Assembly: GCA_009777175.1 (NCBI GenBank)
Contig: WRMI01000002.1
Coordinates: forward strand, 1 to 64,000
Length of the DNA: 64,000 bases
Source: Marinilabiliaceae bacterium
GTDB lineage: Bacteria > Bacteroidota > Bacteroidia > Bacteroidales > Marinilabiliaceae
Reading direction: 5' to 3'
In this document: piece by piece, positions 1 to 9,608 of the stretch
Layout: each line of letters opens with the position of its first letter
Position numbering within the stretch: position 1 is the stretch's first letter
The notes under the pieces: generated by a model
The model's database searches: none
What the model saw: only the letters and a program-made list of their open reading frames with translations
Told to the model about the DNA's origin: nothing
Translations under genes and position numbers: made by a program

Positions 1-398
1 GACATGGCTGGTTCAGGCTCTCGCCCATTGACCAATATTCCTCACTGCTGCCTCCCGTAGGAGTCCGGACCGTGTCTCAGTTCCGGTGTGGGGGACCTTC
101 CTCTCAGAACCCCTAAACATCGCTGTCATGGTGAGCCGTTACCTCACCATCTAACTAATGTTACGCATGCCCATCCGACACCCCCTCAAGTTTGATATAA
201 TTTCCATGCGAAAATTACATGTTATGAGGCATTAATTCTCCTTTCGAAGAGCTGTGCCTCTGTGTCGGGCAGGTTACATACGCGTTACGCACCCGTGCGC
301 CGGTCGCCGGCGGCATTGCTGCCCCGATGCCCCTCGACTTGCATGTGTTAAGCCTGTCGCTAGCGTTCATCCTGAGCCAGGATCAAACTCTTCTTTGT
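1..398 (-). rRNA. rrs: 16S ribosomal RNA, 5' part (runs off the left edge)
   Basis: Read on the minus strand, the stretch holds the universal 5' signature GAGTTTGATCCTGGCTCAG at about 375-393 and the conserved ACTCCTACGGGAGGCAGCAG site at about 45-64, so roughly the first 400 nt of 16S rRNA are present and the rest lies outside the window. The AACGCTAGCGACAGGCTTAA and GTCGAGGGGCA blocks are Bacteroidales-like. The mature 5' end is placed near 398 by analogy with E. coli numbering. Confidence 0.97.
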
Positions 399-543
399 AA
401 TAAATTTCTTTTAATATCTTAAATTACGAAAGTTTAATCTCAAATTCATTGCAGGTGAACTTTACCTTTTTTTCCTTTATTTTAGTGCTTCATTAATATC
501 AACGTACTTTTTGCAATATTTTTCAACCGTAAAATTGAAATTT

Positions 544-579
544 GCGGCGGCAAAGATAATACTTTTTTTTTATACCAAA
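544..579 (-). promoter_or_regulatory. Promoter of the rRNA operon (Bacteroidota type)
   Basis: On the minus strand a TATCTTTG -7 box (551-558) and a TTTG -33 box (576-579) are separated by 17 bp, matching the Bacteroidota primary-sigma consensus. Transcription should start near 544, giving a leader of about 145 nt before 16S. The stretch between 399 and 543 is leader; no tRNA or ORF is visible in it. Confidence 0.75.
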
Positions 580-728
580 CAAATTTTTATAAATTTTTTT
601 TAATTTTTTTTTTCTTTTCTTTGTTTTTTATTTTGAGATTTATTCTGAAATGTCTATTTGTAACGGCTTTAGGGTGTTAGTGTGAACTTGTCAATATCTA
701 TAAAAAATGGAATTTTTATTTCTTGATT

Positions 729-1034
729 CAAAATTCCTGACCTCAAAACAATTTTTAGTTGTTAAAACGAAAAGAAAATGTTCAGATTTCTTTTATTCAT
801 TTCTGTAGATATTTGATATTCTGGATTTAACACATTTTCCGTTTGGAAAATTTAAATCTTGAATTTTCTCAATATCAGCGTATTGAGGTAAGGAACTCTG
901 AATTTATTTAATGAAACACTATCGGTTCCGCAATATTTTCGTTATGTTACGGGATGTGGAGGTGTGAGGTCTCAAAGTCTGAAATTTTTTCGAGAAATCG
1001 CTACAACCGAGTTTGAACCAAGTCAGAAGTTCCG
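729..1034. repeat. Decayed MITE/IS-end region
   Basis: The right edge (1018-1034) reads CCAAGTCAGAAGTTCCG, a 2-mismatch version of the terminal repeat of the MITE family at 33650, 50254 and 59229, and the following inner bases (in minus orientation CAAACTCGGTTGTAGC) resemble the same inner segment of those copies. Inside, GAGGTAAGGAACTCTG (885-900) matches the end of the IS relic at 37545, and a CAAAATTCCTGACCTC end starts at 729. No matching target duplication is left, so this is a composite or degraded remnant. It abuts the stop codon of the following minus-strand gene. The remaining sequence 580-728 is AT-rich with nothing recognisable. Confidence 0.5.
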
Positions 1035-1037
1035 AAT

Positions 1038-3134
1038 CTACAGCCCAATTCCAATGAAAACAACATCATCAACTTGTTCTTGTGTATTTTTCCAATTTAG
1101 AAAATTGTTTTTTATAATACCAAATTGCTCTTTCATTGGTTTATGATGAATTTCGTCAAGCATTTGTTTAACAGCACTAATCATTAGTTTTTTTCCGTGC
1201 GGACCGCCAAATTGGTCGGCATAACCATCTGAAAAGAGATAAATTTTATCGTTTGGCTTGCCCACATATTCAATATTAACGAACGGAGGGGCATTATAGT
1301 CTGAAATTTGGTCTCCGATGCTCCGCCTAACTCCTTTATATACTGTTAGTTCATCGTTTGAATAGAGATAAACGGGACGTTTTGCAGAGGCAATTTTAAT
1401 TTTGTAGGTTTGTAGGTCTATTTCAACAATCGACATATCCAAGCCCTCTTGCGAATGCTCTTCTATATTTTTCTGTAACAAACTTGTTATTTCGAAATCT
1501 AAACGGGTTAGGATGTCGGCGGGTGATAAAATTTCAGGTCTTTTAACAATATCATTAAGAAGCGTGGCGCCAATCATTGACATAAAAGCACCCGGAACGC
1601 CATGCCCAATACCGTCAGCGCAGCAGCATAAAAGTTTTCCTTTTATTTCAGTTACCCAATAAAAGTCCCCGCTAACCTCGCCACGGGGTGCAAAATAGAT
1701 GAACGAATCAGGAAATGTAACTTCCAAAATATCAGAAGGCGGCAAAATTGAGGTTTGTATTCGTTTGGCATAATTGATGCTATCGCTTATATCTCTATTT
1801 TTCCTTTCTATATCATCTTTTTGTAACGACATTACCGAAAATAGTTTGTCTTTCTCGGTATGCTCTTTTTGCAGTTCACTATTCTTTTTGGTTGTTTTTC
1901 TGTAAAATATAATTATTAGCGGAAACAATGCAAAAATCAATATTAACGCAACAGTCAGTATTTTTATCAATTTTTGCTGCTTTTGCCTTTCTTCTTGCAG
2001 AAATTCGTTCTCGAGATCTTTTTGTTCTAATTCTTGCCAATTTTTCATTCTTGCCATATCTTCCGATTTTTCTGCTTTTGATATGCTATCTGTGAAGAAA
2101 AAAAATTCTTTTTGAATTTCAAAAGCCTTCTGATAGTTGCCTTTGGCAGTCTCTATTGCAATTCGTGCGCGATAATGTAAAGAGTATGCAAAATGATCAA
2201 AGAATAATTGAGTTTCACCTAATTGATTTATATAATAAATTGCTGAATCCATTTGATTTAACTTTGCATAAGCTTCTGCAATCAAAGCATTTGCTGTTGA
2301 AAGATATTTTACTGAACCCGGCATTAGGTAAAATTCACTATGTTCACGTGCAAAATGTAAGTATTGCAAAGCTTTGCGGGGCTGGTTTATCTGAGCATAA
2401 ATATTTCCACATTCTATTGCAGATACTATTCTCATTTCTAATAATCCTTCGTTGGGAATATTTGTTTTTTGGAACAACCCTATAAAAAAATCCAACCTAT
2501 CTTGAGGAATTTCATTACTTAAAGTTGCAACACCTTTATAGTATTGAGCTGTAACTATGTACCTTTGCATTCTATCGTTTAAATTTATTTTTGTCGAGTC
2601 GATAGGAATCAAAGTTTCGATATCATACCACTCGGATATGGTTTCTAATAATTTGTCCGCATAAAAGAGCATGTTAAGATGGTCTTCAATAAACATAAAA
2701 GAACGCAGCAAACTGAAATAAATAGTACATAAATATTCTGTATCATTCAGCATAATGCACAATTTTTCTGCTTTTTTGTAATAGAAGTGTGCTAAATAAT
2801 AATCTTGTGCGGTGCTATAATAATTTCCAAGTGAAGTATATGCGCGCTTTTCAACATGCTCTAAACCTTCTTTCTGTGCTAAATTGATGGCATCCAAAAT
2901 AGAGGCTTTCATTTTTACGGTATCGCCACTCCGCCAATATATATTTGAAAGGTCAATCAGCAAATTTCCTTTTTCAAGGTTACTGCCTTTAAATGAAGCT
3001 AAAACATTTTCGAGGCTATCAATATTAGATGCTTGTGCTGTAAATGAAGTACAAAAAATACAAGAATTTACGAAAACGACAAAAATACGGAAAATCAGGG
3101 TTACTGATATTCGCCTATAACTATTAAATATCAT
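1038..3134 (-). CDS. TPR-repeat membrane protein with SpoIIE-type PP2C phosphatase domain
   Basis: A 698-residue envelope-anchored signalling protein. An N-terminal signal segment (MIFNSYRRISVTLIFRIF...) is followed by tetratricopeptide-like helices (about residues 40-360), a coiled-coil linker, one membrane helix (around 420, LIKILTVALILIFALF), a second coiled coil and a C-terminal SpoIIE/PP2C serine phosphatase domain with the motifs APRGEVSGDFYWV and ADGIGHGVPGAFMS; the invariant D-G-H-G pattern suggests a metal-dependent active enzyme. The frame stays open to 3188, but the ATG at 3134 gives a proper signal peptide and is preferred. It lies just downstream of the single-domain response regulator (3209-3607) on the same strand with no promoter between, so the two probably form an operon. 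The substrate is unknown; in the family it is usually an anti-sigma-antagonist type protein. The stop codon abuts a decayed mobile-element end. Confidence 0.85.
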   Translation of the reverse strand: MIFNSYRRISVTLIFRIFVVFVNSCIFCTSFTAQASNIDSLENVLASFKGSNLEKGNLLIDLSNIYWRSGDTVKMKASILDAINLAQKEGLEHVEKRAYTSLGNYYSTAQDYYLAHFYYKKAEKLCIMLNDTEYLCTIYFSLLRSFMFIEDHLNMLFYADKLLETISEWYDIETLIPIDSTKINLNDRMQRYIVTAQYYKGVATLSNEIPQDRLDFFIGLFQKTNIPNEGLLEMRIVSAIECGNIYAQINQPRKALQYLHFAREHSEFYLMPGSVKYLSTANALIAEAYAKLNQMDSAIYYINQLGETQLFFDHFAYSLHYRARIAIETAKGNYQKAFEIQKEFFFFTDSISKAEKSEDMARMKNWQELEQKDLENEFLQEERQKQQKLIKILTVALILIFALFPLIIIFYRKTTKKNSELQKEHTEKDKLFSVMSLQKDDIERKNRDISDSINYAKRIQTSILPPSDILEVTFPDSFIYFAPRGEVSGDFYWVTEIKGKLLCCCADGIGHGVPGAFMSMIGATLLNDIVKRPEILSPADILTRLDFEITSLLQKNIEEHSQEGLDMSIVEIDLQTYKIKIASAKRPVYLYSNDELTVYKGVRRSIGDQISDYNAPPFVNIEYVGKPNDKIYLFSDGYADQFGGPHGKKLMISAVKQMLDEIHHKPMKEQFGIIKNNFLNWKNTQEQVDDVVFIGIGL

Positions 3135-3208
3135 TGTCCACTTTGGAACAACGATATGCTGTTGCATTTGCCACAAATATGTCATCAATCAGTTCTAAAC
3201 GGGAAAGT

Positions 3209-3607
3209 TTAGTTTAAATATTTACTCAAAGTGTCTATCAAAATTTGTAATCTGATAGGCTTAGTCAAGTAATCGGTGCATCCTGCTTCGATGCACTTTT
3301 CTTTTTCGCCAGACATGACATGCGCTGTTTGGGCAATTATTGGAACCGTGGAATTTAACTTTTTTATTTCACGTGTTGCGGCATATCCGTCCATAACGGG
3401 CAACTGCAAGTCCATCAAAACCAAATCAATATGATTTGCTTTGAACATTTCGACTGCTTCTACTCCGTCTTTTGCCCAGAGAATTTTTGCACTCGTGCGC
3501 CTTAATGCTGCATCAAAAAAGATTTTATTGGTTTCAACATCTTCTACTACCAAAATAACCTTATCTCCCCAATCTTGATAAAGATCTACGCTAAGTTTCT
3601 CAAACAT
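3209..3607 (-). CDS. Single-domain response regulator (CheY-like receiver)
   Basis: A 132-residue receiver domain with no output domain. The acidic pocket (E22, D23), phospho-acceptor aspartate (D66 in LVLMDLQLP), switch threonine (T94) and invariant lysine (K116 in LTKP) are all present, so it should be phosphorylatable. A TACTTTTG -7 box (3639-3646, minus strand) with a TTTG -33 box at 3663-3666 lies just upstream. The next gene on the strand is a TPR/SpoIIE phosphatase, suggesting a phosphorelay feeding a phosphatase. No histidine kinase is in the neighbourhood, so the partner kinase must be encoded elsewhere. The extra N-terminal residues MFEKLSVDLYQDWGDK before the first strand suggest a receiver derived from a hybrid-kinase C-terminus, an inference. 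Confidence 0.9.
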   Translation of the reverse strand: MFEKLSVDLYQDWGDKVILVVEDVETNKIFFDAALRRTSAKILWAKDGVEAVEMFKANHIDLVLMDLQLPVMDGYAATREIKKLNSTVPIIAQTAHVMSGEKEKCIEAGCTDYLTKPIRLQILIDTLSKYLN

Positions 3608-3638
3608 ATCTATCCTTTATTTTTTAAATTTAAAAGTG

Positions 3639-3666
3639 CAAAAGTAATTCTTTTTTTTTATTCAAA
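3639..3666 (-). promoter_or_regulatory. Promoter of the response regulator/phosphatase operon
   Basis: TACTTTTG (3639-3646, minus strand) matches TAnnTTTG and TTTG (3663-3666) lies 16 bp away. Confidence 0.55.
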
Positions 3667-3703
3667 AAATTTTTGCATCTTTTTTTCTTTTTTTTTTATT
3701 ATT

Positions 3704-4207
3704 TTAATCTGATAAAAATTGGTCATCAATATTTGCAATAAGTGTAAAACCCACATTTTTTATCCTTAAATAAAGTTTTTTGACTCCTTTTATTTCAGTG
3801 ATTTCACCCGATAACCCCATAAAAGGACCCGAAGTGAACTTTATTTTTTTTCCTTTTTGTAATTTCCCCTTTTCTACACTGAACTCTAACTTGTTTTCTA
3901 CGGCACGTTTCATTATTTCCATTTCCATATCTGGAATAACTACTGCTTTGCCTTTATATGAAACATAACCAACGATGTTTTTTACTTCGAAAACTTTTCG
4001 GTACTCCAATTGTGAAACGCGTACAAAAATATATGAACTTATTATGGGTACATCTATCCATTTTTTTCTGTCGCTCCAAAGCCTCAACTCTTTTCGTAGT
4101 GGGAGATATGCTTCGATTCCGCTCTCGGTAAGTTCTGAAAATATTTTTTTTTCAGATTTTGGCTTGGTATAAAGTGCAAACCATTTTTGTATGTCCGTTG
4201 TATCCAA
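3704..4207 (-). CDS. NusG/RfaH-like transcription antiterminator, UpxY family
   Basis: A 167-residue NusG paralogue. The N-terminal NGN domain (about 8-105) starts with WFALYTKPKSEKKIFSEL and contains SSYIFVRV; a short C-terminal KOW segment carries FTSGPFMGLSGEI. Members of this family normally sit first in capsule or O-antigen operons and keep RNA polymerase from terminating in the long leader. Here there is no polysaccharide operon: downstream is the response regulator gene and upstream the divergent gyrA. A TATTTTTG box at 4231-4238 (minus strand) is a likely promoter. It may act in trans on a distant locus or be left over from a lost operon; housekeeping NusG is less likely because of the length, the divergent KOW and the lack of secE/rplK neighbours. 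Confidence 0.85.
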   Translation of the reverse strand: MDTTDIQKWFALYTKPKSEKKIFSELTESGIEAYLPLRKELRLWSDRKKWIDVPIISSYIFVRVSQLEYRKVFEVKNIVGYVSYKGKAVVIPDMEMEIMKRAVENKLEFSVEKGKLQKGKKIKFTSGPFMGLSGEITEIKGVKKLYLRIKNVGFTLIANIDDQFLSD

Positions 4208-4230
4208 TGTTTGAATTTATTTTAGCGGTG

Positions 4231-4238
4231 CAAAAATA
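4231..4238 (-). promoter_or_regulatory. -7 box of the UpxY-like gene
   Basis: Minus-strand TATTTTTG, 24 bp upstream of the start codon. Confidence 0.5.
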
Positions 4239-4300
4239 GATATTTTTAGTAAATAAATAATAAAAAAAATCTAAATTTTTTTTATTCCGTAAAAAAGTAT

Positions 4301-4308
4301 TACTTTTG
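4301..4308 (+). promoter_or_regulatory. -7 box of gyrA
   Basis: TACTTTTG matches TAnnTTTG; transcription would start near 4314, about 60 nt before the gyrA ATG and right before the hairpin at 4316-4342. Confidence 0.6.
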
Positions 4309-4315
4309 CGGTCTG

Positions 4316-4342
4316 AAAAAAGGCTTTTTCAAGCCTTTTTTT
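4316..4342 (+). terminator. Terminator-like hairpin in the gyrA leader
   Basis: AAAAAAGGCTT, loop TTTC, AAGCCTTTTTT: an 11-bp perfect stem followed by a U-tract, placed immediately after the predicted gyrA start site. The flanking genes are divergent, so it does not end an upstream gene; it looks like an attenuator, or a block on transcription leaving either promoter. It is near symmetric and could work on both strands. Confidence 0.6.
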
Positions 4343-4373
4343 AATAGTTTGTATATTTGAAAAATCTTTATAA

Positions 4374-7037
4374 ATGATTGAAGACGAAAGAATTATAAAA
4401 ATTAATATTGAAGATGAAATGAAATCTGCCTACATCGATTATTCGATGTCGGTGATTGTATCTCGTGCGTTACCCGATGTACGAGATGGTTTAAAACCTG
4501 TTCATAGACGTGTCCTTTTTGGAATGAATGAACTCGGCGTAACTTCCACAAAGGCGCACAAAAAATCAGCCCGCATCGTAGGTGATGTTCTCGGAAAATA
4601 TCACCCCCACGGAGACTCGTCAGTTTATAATGCGATGGTACGTATGGCGCAAGAATGGTCGTTAAGATACCCTTTGGTTGATGGACAGGGAAATTTCGGC
4701 TCAATGGATGGCGATAGCCCCGCAGCAATGCGGTATACAGAAGCAAGGTTAAGCAAAATTTCCGAAGAAACATTGGTCGATATTGAAAAAGAAACAGTTG
4801 ATTTTCAACTTAATTTCGATGATACACTGAAAGAACCGACCGTTCTACCTACAAAAATTCCTTTATTGTTGATAAATGGCGCATCGGGTATTGCTGTTGG
4901 TATGGCTACAAATATGGCGCCCCATAATCTTGCCGATTCTATTGACGCAATTACTGCATTTATTGATAATCCGCAAATTGAAATTGAAGAACTTATTTCC
5001 GTAATAAAAGCACCCGATTTCCCTACGGGAGGTATTATTTATGGTTATCAAGGCGTAAAACAGGCATATCTTACGGGGCGTGGAAGGGTTGTTCTCAGAG
5101 CAAAAACTGAATTTGAAACCGATAAGAATGGACGAAATAAAATAGTCGCAACAGAGATTCCTTATAATGTCAATAAAGCAGAACTGATTAAAAAAATTGC
5201 AGATTTGACAAATGAAAAAAAGATTGACGGAATTTCTGACGTGAACGACGAAACAGACCGACACGGTATGCGCATTGTGGTTGACTTAAAGAAAGATGCT
5301 ATTCCAAACGTTGTTTTAAACCATCTTTTTAAACATACCGAATTTCAGTCTTCGTTTTCTGTGAACAACATTGCGTTAGTAAAAGGTCGCCCTCGTTTGT
5401 TAAATTTAAAAGAGATAATCTCTTGTTTTGTTGAACATCGACACGAAGTTGTTACTCGTAGGACACAGTTCGAACTTCGAAAAGCCGAAGAAAGACTTCA
5501 TATTTTAGAGGGATTGATTATTGCAAGCGACAATATTGATGAAGTAATTCGCATTATTCGTGCTGCTGAAACTCCTAATCAAGCAATTGAAGAGTTAATA
5601 AAAAGATTCCAACTTACTGAAATACAAGCAAGAGCAATTGTTGAAATGCGTTTGAGACAACTTACAGGCTTAGAACAAGAAAAATTACGTGACGAACATT
5701 CCAAAACAGTTGCCGAAATTGCTCGACTAAAGGAAATTCTCGAACATGTTCATTTAAGGATGGCAATTATCAAACAAGAATTGCTTGAAATAAAAGAAAA
5801 ATATAAAGATGAGAGACGTACAGAAATCGTTTTTGCTACCGAAGAGATTAATCCCGAAGATTTTTATGCCGATGACGAAATGGTTATCACTATTTCACAT
5901 CTTGGATATATAAAAAGGACTCCATTAGCGGAATTTAAGACCCAAAATAGAGGCGGAGTTGGATCAAAAGGATCCTCAACGAGAGATGAAGATTTTATTG
6001 AGTATATTTATCCTGCTTCGATGCATCATACAATGCTATTTTTTACAAAAAAAGGTCTATGTTTTTGGCTTAAAGTTTATCAAATTCCTGAAGGCACTAA
6101 AAGTAGTAAGGGCAGGGCAATACAAAACCTTTTGAATATTGATGCTGACGATGCTGTAAAAGCATTTATTAGGGTTAAAAATCTGGGTACTGATATGGAA
6201 TTTACAAATTCTCATTACATTGTGATGGCAACCAAAAAAGGACTTTTGAAAAAAACCCTTCTATCTCAATATTCACGACCCAGACAAAATGGTGTCTATG
6301 CAATAGTTATCCGCGAAGGAGATGAACTACTCGAAGCAAGACTTACAAACGGTCGAAACGAAATAATCATGGCAACTTTATCGGGTAGAGCAATAAGATT
6401 TAATGAAACAAAAGTTCGAAGTGTAGGTCGTAAAAGTATGGGAGTCAAAGGGGTTACGCTTAGTTCTGAAAATGATGAAGTTGTTGGTATGGTTTGCATC
6501 AAAAATGTGAACGAAAATATCCTTGTCGTTTCTGAAAAAGGATACGGAAAATGCTCTAAAATAGAAGATTACAGGATTACCAACAGAGGCGGAAAAGGTA
6601 TTAAAACAATGAGGATTACTCCTAAAACTGGAAATTTAATCTCCATTAAAAACGTTTCAGACGATAACGACCTTATGATTATTAATAAATCGGGTATTAC
6701 CATTCGACTCGCCGTTGCTAATATCAGAGTTATGGGACGAGCAACAATGGGAGTTAGATTGATTAACCTCGACAAAAAAAATGACGAAATCGCATCTGTC
6801 GCTAAAGTCGCATCTGAAAAAGAAGAAGAAAAAACTGAAAATATCCTAGATACGAATGATGACACGATTGTAGAAAACAATATTGCGAATGATTTTGAAG
6901 AAGTCGAGTTTGCCAATGAAGAAGATATATCAGAGTTTGAAGAGTTAGAAGATGAAGAAGAGGAGTTAGAAAATGAAGAGGAGGAATTAGTAGCGGAAGA
7001 TGAGGAGGATGAAGAGTTTGAAGAGGCTGATGAGTAA
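4374..7037 (+). CDS. gyrA: DNA gyrase subunit A
   Basis: The 887-residue breakage-reunion subunit of DNA gyrase, which introduces negative supercoils with GyrB. The winged-helix region holds [17 protein letters not shown] and the catalytic tyrosine Y121 in [10 protein letters not shown]. The C-terminal DNA-wrapping domain starts near residue 500 and has a GyrA-box-like QNRGGVG (524-530) with two departures from QRRGGKG. After about residue 815 comes a tail of some 70 residues made almost entirely of Asp/Glu. In the quinolone-binding segment the serine (S82) is kept, while the position equal to E. coli D87 is asparagine (N86). The gene is alone, with its own promoter and a hairpin leader, and converges on the AraC-type regulator. 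The length and the box make GyrA much more likely than ParC. Confidence 0.96.
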   Translation: MIEDERIIKINIEDEMKSAYIDYSMSVIVSRALPDVRDGLKPVHRRVLFGMNELGVTSTKAHKKSARIVGDVLGKYHPHGDSSVYNAMVRMAQEWSLRYPLVDGQGNFGSMDGDSPAAMRYTEARLSKISEETLVDIEKETVDFQLNFDDTLKEPTVLPTKIPLLLINGASGIAVGMATNMAPHNLADSIDAITAFIDNPQIEIEELISVIKAPDFPTGGIIYGYQGVKQAYLTGRGRVVLRAKTEFETDKNGRNKIVATEIPYNVNKAELIKKIADLTNEKKIDGISDVNDETDRHGMRIVVDLKKDAIPNVVLNHLFKHTEFQSSFSVNNIALVKGRPRLLNLKEIISCFVEHRHEVVTRRTQFELRKAEERLHILEGLIIASDNIDEVIRIIRAAETPNQAIEELIKRFQLTEIQARAIVEMRLRQLTGLEQEKLRDEHSKTVAEIARLKEILEHVHLRMAIIKQELLEIKEKYKDERRTEIVFATEEINPEDFYADDEMVITISHLGYIKRTPLAEFKTQNRGGVGSKGSSTRDEDFIEYIYPASMHHTMLFFTKKGLCFWLKVYQIPEGTKSSKGRAIQNLLNIDADDAVKAFIRVKNLGTDMEFTNSHYIVMATKKGLLKKTLLSQYSRPRQNGVYAIVIREGDELLEARLTNGRNEIIMATLSGRAIRFNETKVRSVGRKSMGVKGVTLSSENDEVVGMVCIKNVNENILVVSEKGYGKCSKIEDYRITNRGGKGIKTMRITPKTGNLISIKNVSDDNDLMIINKSGITIRLAVANIRVMGRATMGVRLINLDKKNDEIASVAKVASEKEEEKTENILDTNDDTIVENNIANDFEEVEFANEEDISEFEELEDEEEELENEEEELVAEDEEDEEFEEADE

Positions 7038-7163
7038 TATCAATCATAAAACAACCGAAATCACCTTTGAATACTTTCAAAATTCTTTTACTTTTGGAAT
7101 TTAACTGATATCATTTTTAGATTGGTAGAAAGTCAGTTTTCAGTATTCCTAACTGAATTTGGA

Positions 7164-8960
7164 TTAACTATCTATTTTAACATTTTTCCTAAATTCTGCG
7201 GGTGACAAACCTGTCATTTTTTTAAAAACACGATAAAAGTTTTGGCGGTCATTAAACCCTGAATCGAAAGCAATTTCATCAATAGTAAATTTATATGCAT
7301 CTTTTTTCGACAAAATTTGTATTGATTCTTTTATGCGGTACTCGTTAACGTAGGTGTTGAAACTCTTTTGCAAACAGTGATTTATAGCATTTGAAACATA
7401 ATGACGTTTTGCACCAAGTTTTTGTGCTAATAAATCTACTGAAAGAATAGCATCTCTATATGGTTTTTCTGTCGACATTAATTGTTCTATCTCTTTCATT
7501 ATCAAACAGTCTGTTTCGTCGGGGTTGGTTTTATGCAAATCTTGTTCATTCACTGCAGAATCAATTGTGTTTGTATCAACTATCAGCGGAATAGAATCAT
7601 TATTATTAGTTTCGACTTGTGCCCATTGCTGCGATTTACGCACTAATTCTCTATATGCGGAGCGTTTTCGACGATAAAGGAATGAGACCGACACCAACAA
7701 AACCAAAATTACAATAAATCCCGATAAAAGTATTATCAAATAAATTTGAGTTTGTTTTCTAAGTTTCGTTTCTTGTTGAAGTTTTTGCTGCTGCTGTGCT
7801 GATTCTTTTTGTTCCATACGTAGCAATAACATTGCATTGAACTGTTCCTCATATAGTTTGTTTGCCAAAATTGTTGAATCGATATATGCTAAACTTAATT
7901 TTATATTTCCTATTGCTGCATAATATTTACTTTTCACTTCATAAATACGTGGTAATCTTCCTTCTCTGGGCATTATATTGTAATATTCGGTTGCTGCATC
8001 GAGGTATTTTTTTGCTTCAATTAAGTTTTCCATTTTTAAATAAATTTCTGATAAATTTATAGCCGGACCAGAGGCATAAGCATAGTCGGCGTGTTTTAGC
8101 ATTTTTTCGATACTGCTTTTGAGCAGCGGAATAGCATTTTCATACTCATTTCTTTGTAACATATTATGACCAATATTTCCATTTGCAATTCCAAGCCATC
8201 TGTCATAAAAGAGTTCGTTTTCAGGAAACATCTCAGCCACATTAATTATTTCATGAAAACAACTATCCGAACGGTCATAATCTTGATATCCATTGCGAAA
8301 AGAAAGTCCTTTGCCGTTGAGAGCGTGTTGCCTCGAATAAATATTATGTAGGTTGCTATTTTTATCTTCCAATACTTTGTTAAAATATAAAATTGCTCTT
8401 TGATAATCTTTGAACGTATAGTAAGCATCGGCGATCATCCTGTAATAGTACGATTTTTCAGGAATTAACTCTGCAGATATTTCTTGAAGCCGATCATCCT
8501 GTACGGCATACAGTTCGAAAGCAGATTCGTAATTATTAAAATAAACCCAATAATAATCTATAATTTTCTGTCTAATAGTCAATTCTAAATGTGTTACTTG
8601 ATGTTTTTGGGCTATATGTAACAATTCTAAAGTATTTTTTAATAGGTCATCAACAGAAAATAGTTCATTTCCATATAAAGAACGTTTTTTATCAAACATC
8701 AGCAATTTGAAATATTCTGAAATCAATTTCCATTCAATAGTTCCTATTTTTTGGGCTACCTCCTCAACTTGAATTAGCATTTTTTCTGCTTCAATTGTAT
8801 CAATTTGGAAAAACAATGTATATAAACCGATAAGTTCTTGCGAATAATCAGCATATTTTTTGTGGGACATCGTATTAAAGGGGTTTTCCTCTGCATGTAA
8901 ATTTACATTGAAAAATATGACAACAATGCACAAAATTAGCGACTTATGAAATAAAATCAT
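7164..8960 (-). CDS. TPR-repeat, membrane-anchored AraC-type transcription regulator
   Basis: A 598-residue protein with a signal peptide (MILFHKSLILCIVVIFFNVNLHA), TPR-like helices (about 30-370), a coiled coil, one membrane helix (about 400-425, IILLSGFIVILVLLVSVSFL) and a cytoplasmic AraC-type DNA-binding domain at the C-terminus. The second helix-turn-helix reads TIDEIAFDSGFNDRQNFYRVFKKMTG, the classic AraC signature. The topology, a periplasmic sensor joined to a cytoplasmic DNA binder, is a known Bacteroidota design that signals without a kinase. A TACCTTTG -7 box (8985-8992) with TTTG at 9011-9014 gives a convincing promoter. Ligand and target genes are unknown; the nearest surface genes are the 9-19 kb pair. 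Confidence 0.88.
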   Translation of the reverse strand: MILFHKSLILCIVVIFFNVNLHAEENPFNTMSHKKYADYSQELIGLYTLFFQIDTIEAEKMLIQVEEVAQKIGTIEWKLISEYFKLLMFDKKRSLYGNELFSVDDLLKNTLELLHIAQKHQVTHLELTIRQKIIDYYWVYFNNYESAFELYAVQDDRLQEISAELIPEKSYYYRMIADAYYTFKDYQRAILYFNKVLEDKNSNLHNIYSRQHALNGKGLSFRNGYQDYDRSDSCFHEIINVAEMFPENELFYDRWLGIANGNIGHNMLQRNEYENAIPLLKSSIEKMLKHADYAYASGPAINLSEIYLKMENLIEAKKYLDAATEYYNIMPREGRLPRIYEVKSKYYAAIGNIKLSLAYIDSTILANKLYEEQFNAMLLLRMEQKESAQQQQKLQQETKLRKQTQIYLIILLSGFIVILVLLVSVSFLYRRKRSAYRELVRKSQQWAQVETNNNDSIPLIVDTNTIDSAVNEQDLHKTNPDETDCLIMKEIEQLMSTEKPYRDAILSVDLLAQKLGAKRHYVSNAINHCLQKSFNTYVNEYRIKESIQILSKKDAYKFTIDEIAFDSGFNDRQNFYRVFKKMTGLSPAEFRKNVKIDS

Positions 8961-8984
8961 TTTTTTTTGTTAATTTTCGAGTTG

Positions 8985-9014
8985 CAAAGGTAGAAGTTTT
9001 TTTAGTAACTCAAA
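8985..9014 (-). promoter_or_regulatory. Promoter of the TPR/AraC regulator gene
   Basis: Minus-strand TACCTTTG (8985-8992) and TTTG (9011-9014) with an 18-bp spacer. Confidence 0.6.
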
Positions 9015-9046
9015 AATTAATTCAAACAAAAAATAATAGAATCCCC

Positions 9047-9493
9047 CTATCTCCCACAATTCAAAACCATCCCCGCACCCCCTTCGCTTGAATTATTCTG
9101 AAAAATTAATGATATTCCACAATTTGAATAAATCTTTTGGGTTTCGGGGTTGTAGGCTTTTAGCGTTATTTGCTCGCCTGAGGCTACGCTGCTGTAGATT
9201 ATCAGGTGGCAAAGATAGATTTCGAGTTCTGATTCGAATGCTAAATTTGCTTTGCCGCGACATTCATCGCCCACAAATGCTCCTAATTCTGATAGTACGT
9301 TGGTACTGACTACATTATCAAAGGCTATTTGCGTAACGAAAGTCATGCTGTATTCGTAATCTTGCGGATTAACGACTGACCAATTTGGCGATTCAATTTC
9401 AGAATCTTTTTTATCTTTTTTGCAAGATGTTAATAATGTGATGGATAATAATGCCATCAAAAATGTTCTAAATATTAATTTTTTAAAATTCAT
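9047..9493 (-). CDS. Small lipoprotein sharing a module with the giant surface protein
   Basis: A 148-residue lipoprotein: signal peptide with lipobox LLTSC (acyl cysteine at 24) followed by KKDKKDSE. The mature part (WSVVNPQDYEYSMTFVTQ..., GAFVGDECRGKA, KAYNPETQKIYS) clearly resembles a module of the 3243-residue neighbour (WYVNPSDYESSM, GAFIDGVCVGVT, RIWHAGSGKIYA, about residues 2760-2850) and the broken copy at 27978-28502. The gene lies 115 bp downstream of the giant gene on the same strand with no recognisable promoter, so it may be cotranscribed. The module may bind a ligand or another protein; its function is not known to me. The last residues GGAGMVLNCGR look unremarkable. Confidence 0.75.
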   Translation of the reverse strand: MNFKKLIFRTFLMALLSITLLTSCKKDKKDSEIESPNWSVVNPQDYEYSMTFVTQIAFDNVVSTNVLSELGAFVGDECRGKANLAFESELEIYLCHLIIYSSVASGEQITLKAYNPETQKIYSNCGISLIFQNNSSEGGAGMVLNCGR

Positions 9494-9608
9494 AATTATT
9501 ATTATTTAATTTCGTGCGACTTTGTGATTTCCTTTGTGTGCCTTCGTGGTTAAGTTTTCTTTTACCACAAAGGAACACAAAGGATTTTTCACAAAGGAAC
9601 ACAAAGGG
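9494..9608. repeat. ACAAAGG-type interspersed repeat between the lipoprotein and giant genes
   Basis: Contains CCTTTGTGTGCCTTCGTGG and two ACAAAGGAACACAAAGG copies. The same text recurs at about 19955-20070, 27950-28000 and 35429-35446. It begins directly after the stop codon of the giant gene. Confidence 0.75.

Noticed and set aside
964..1146. 60-codon plus-strand ORF
   Set aside because: Half lies in a decayed mobile end and half is antisense to the SpoIIE domain.
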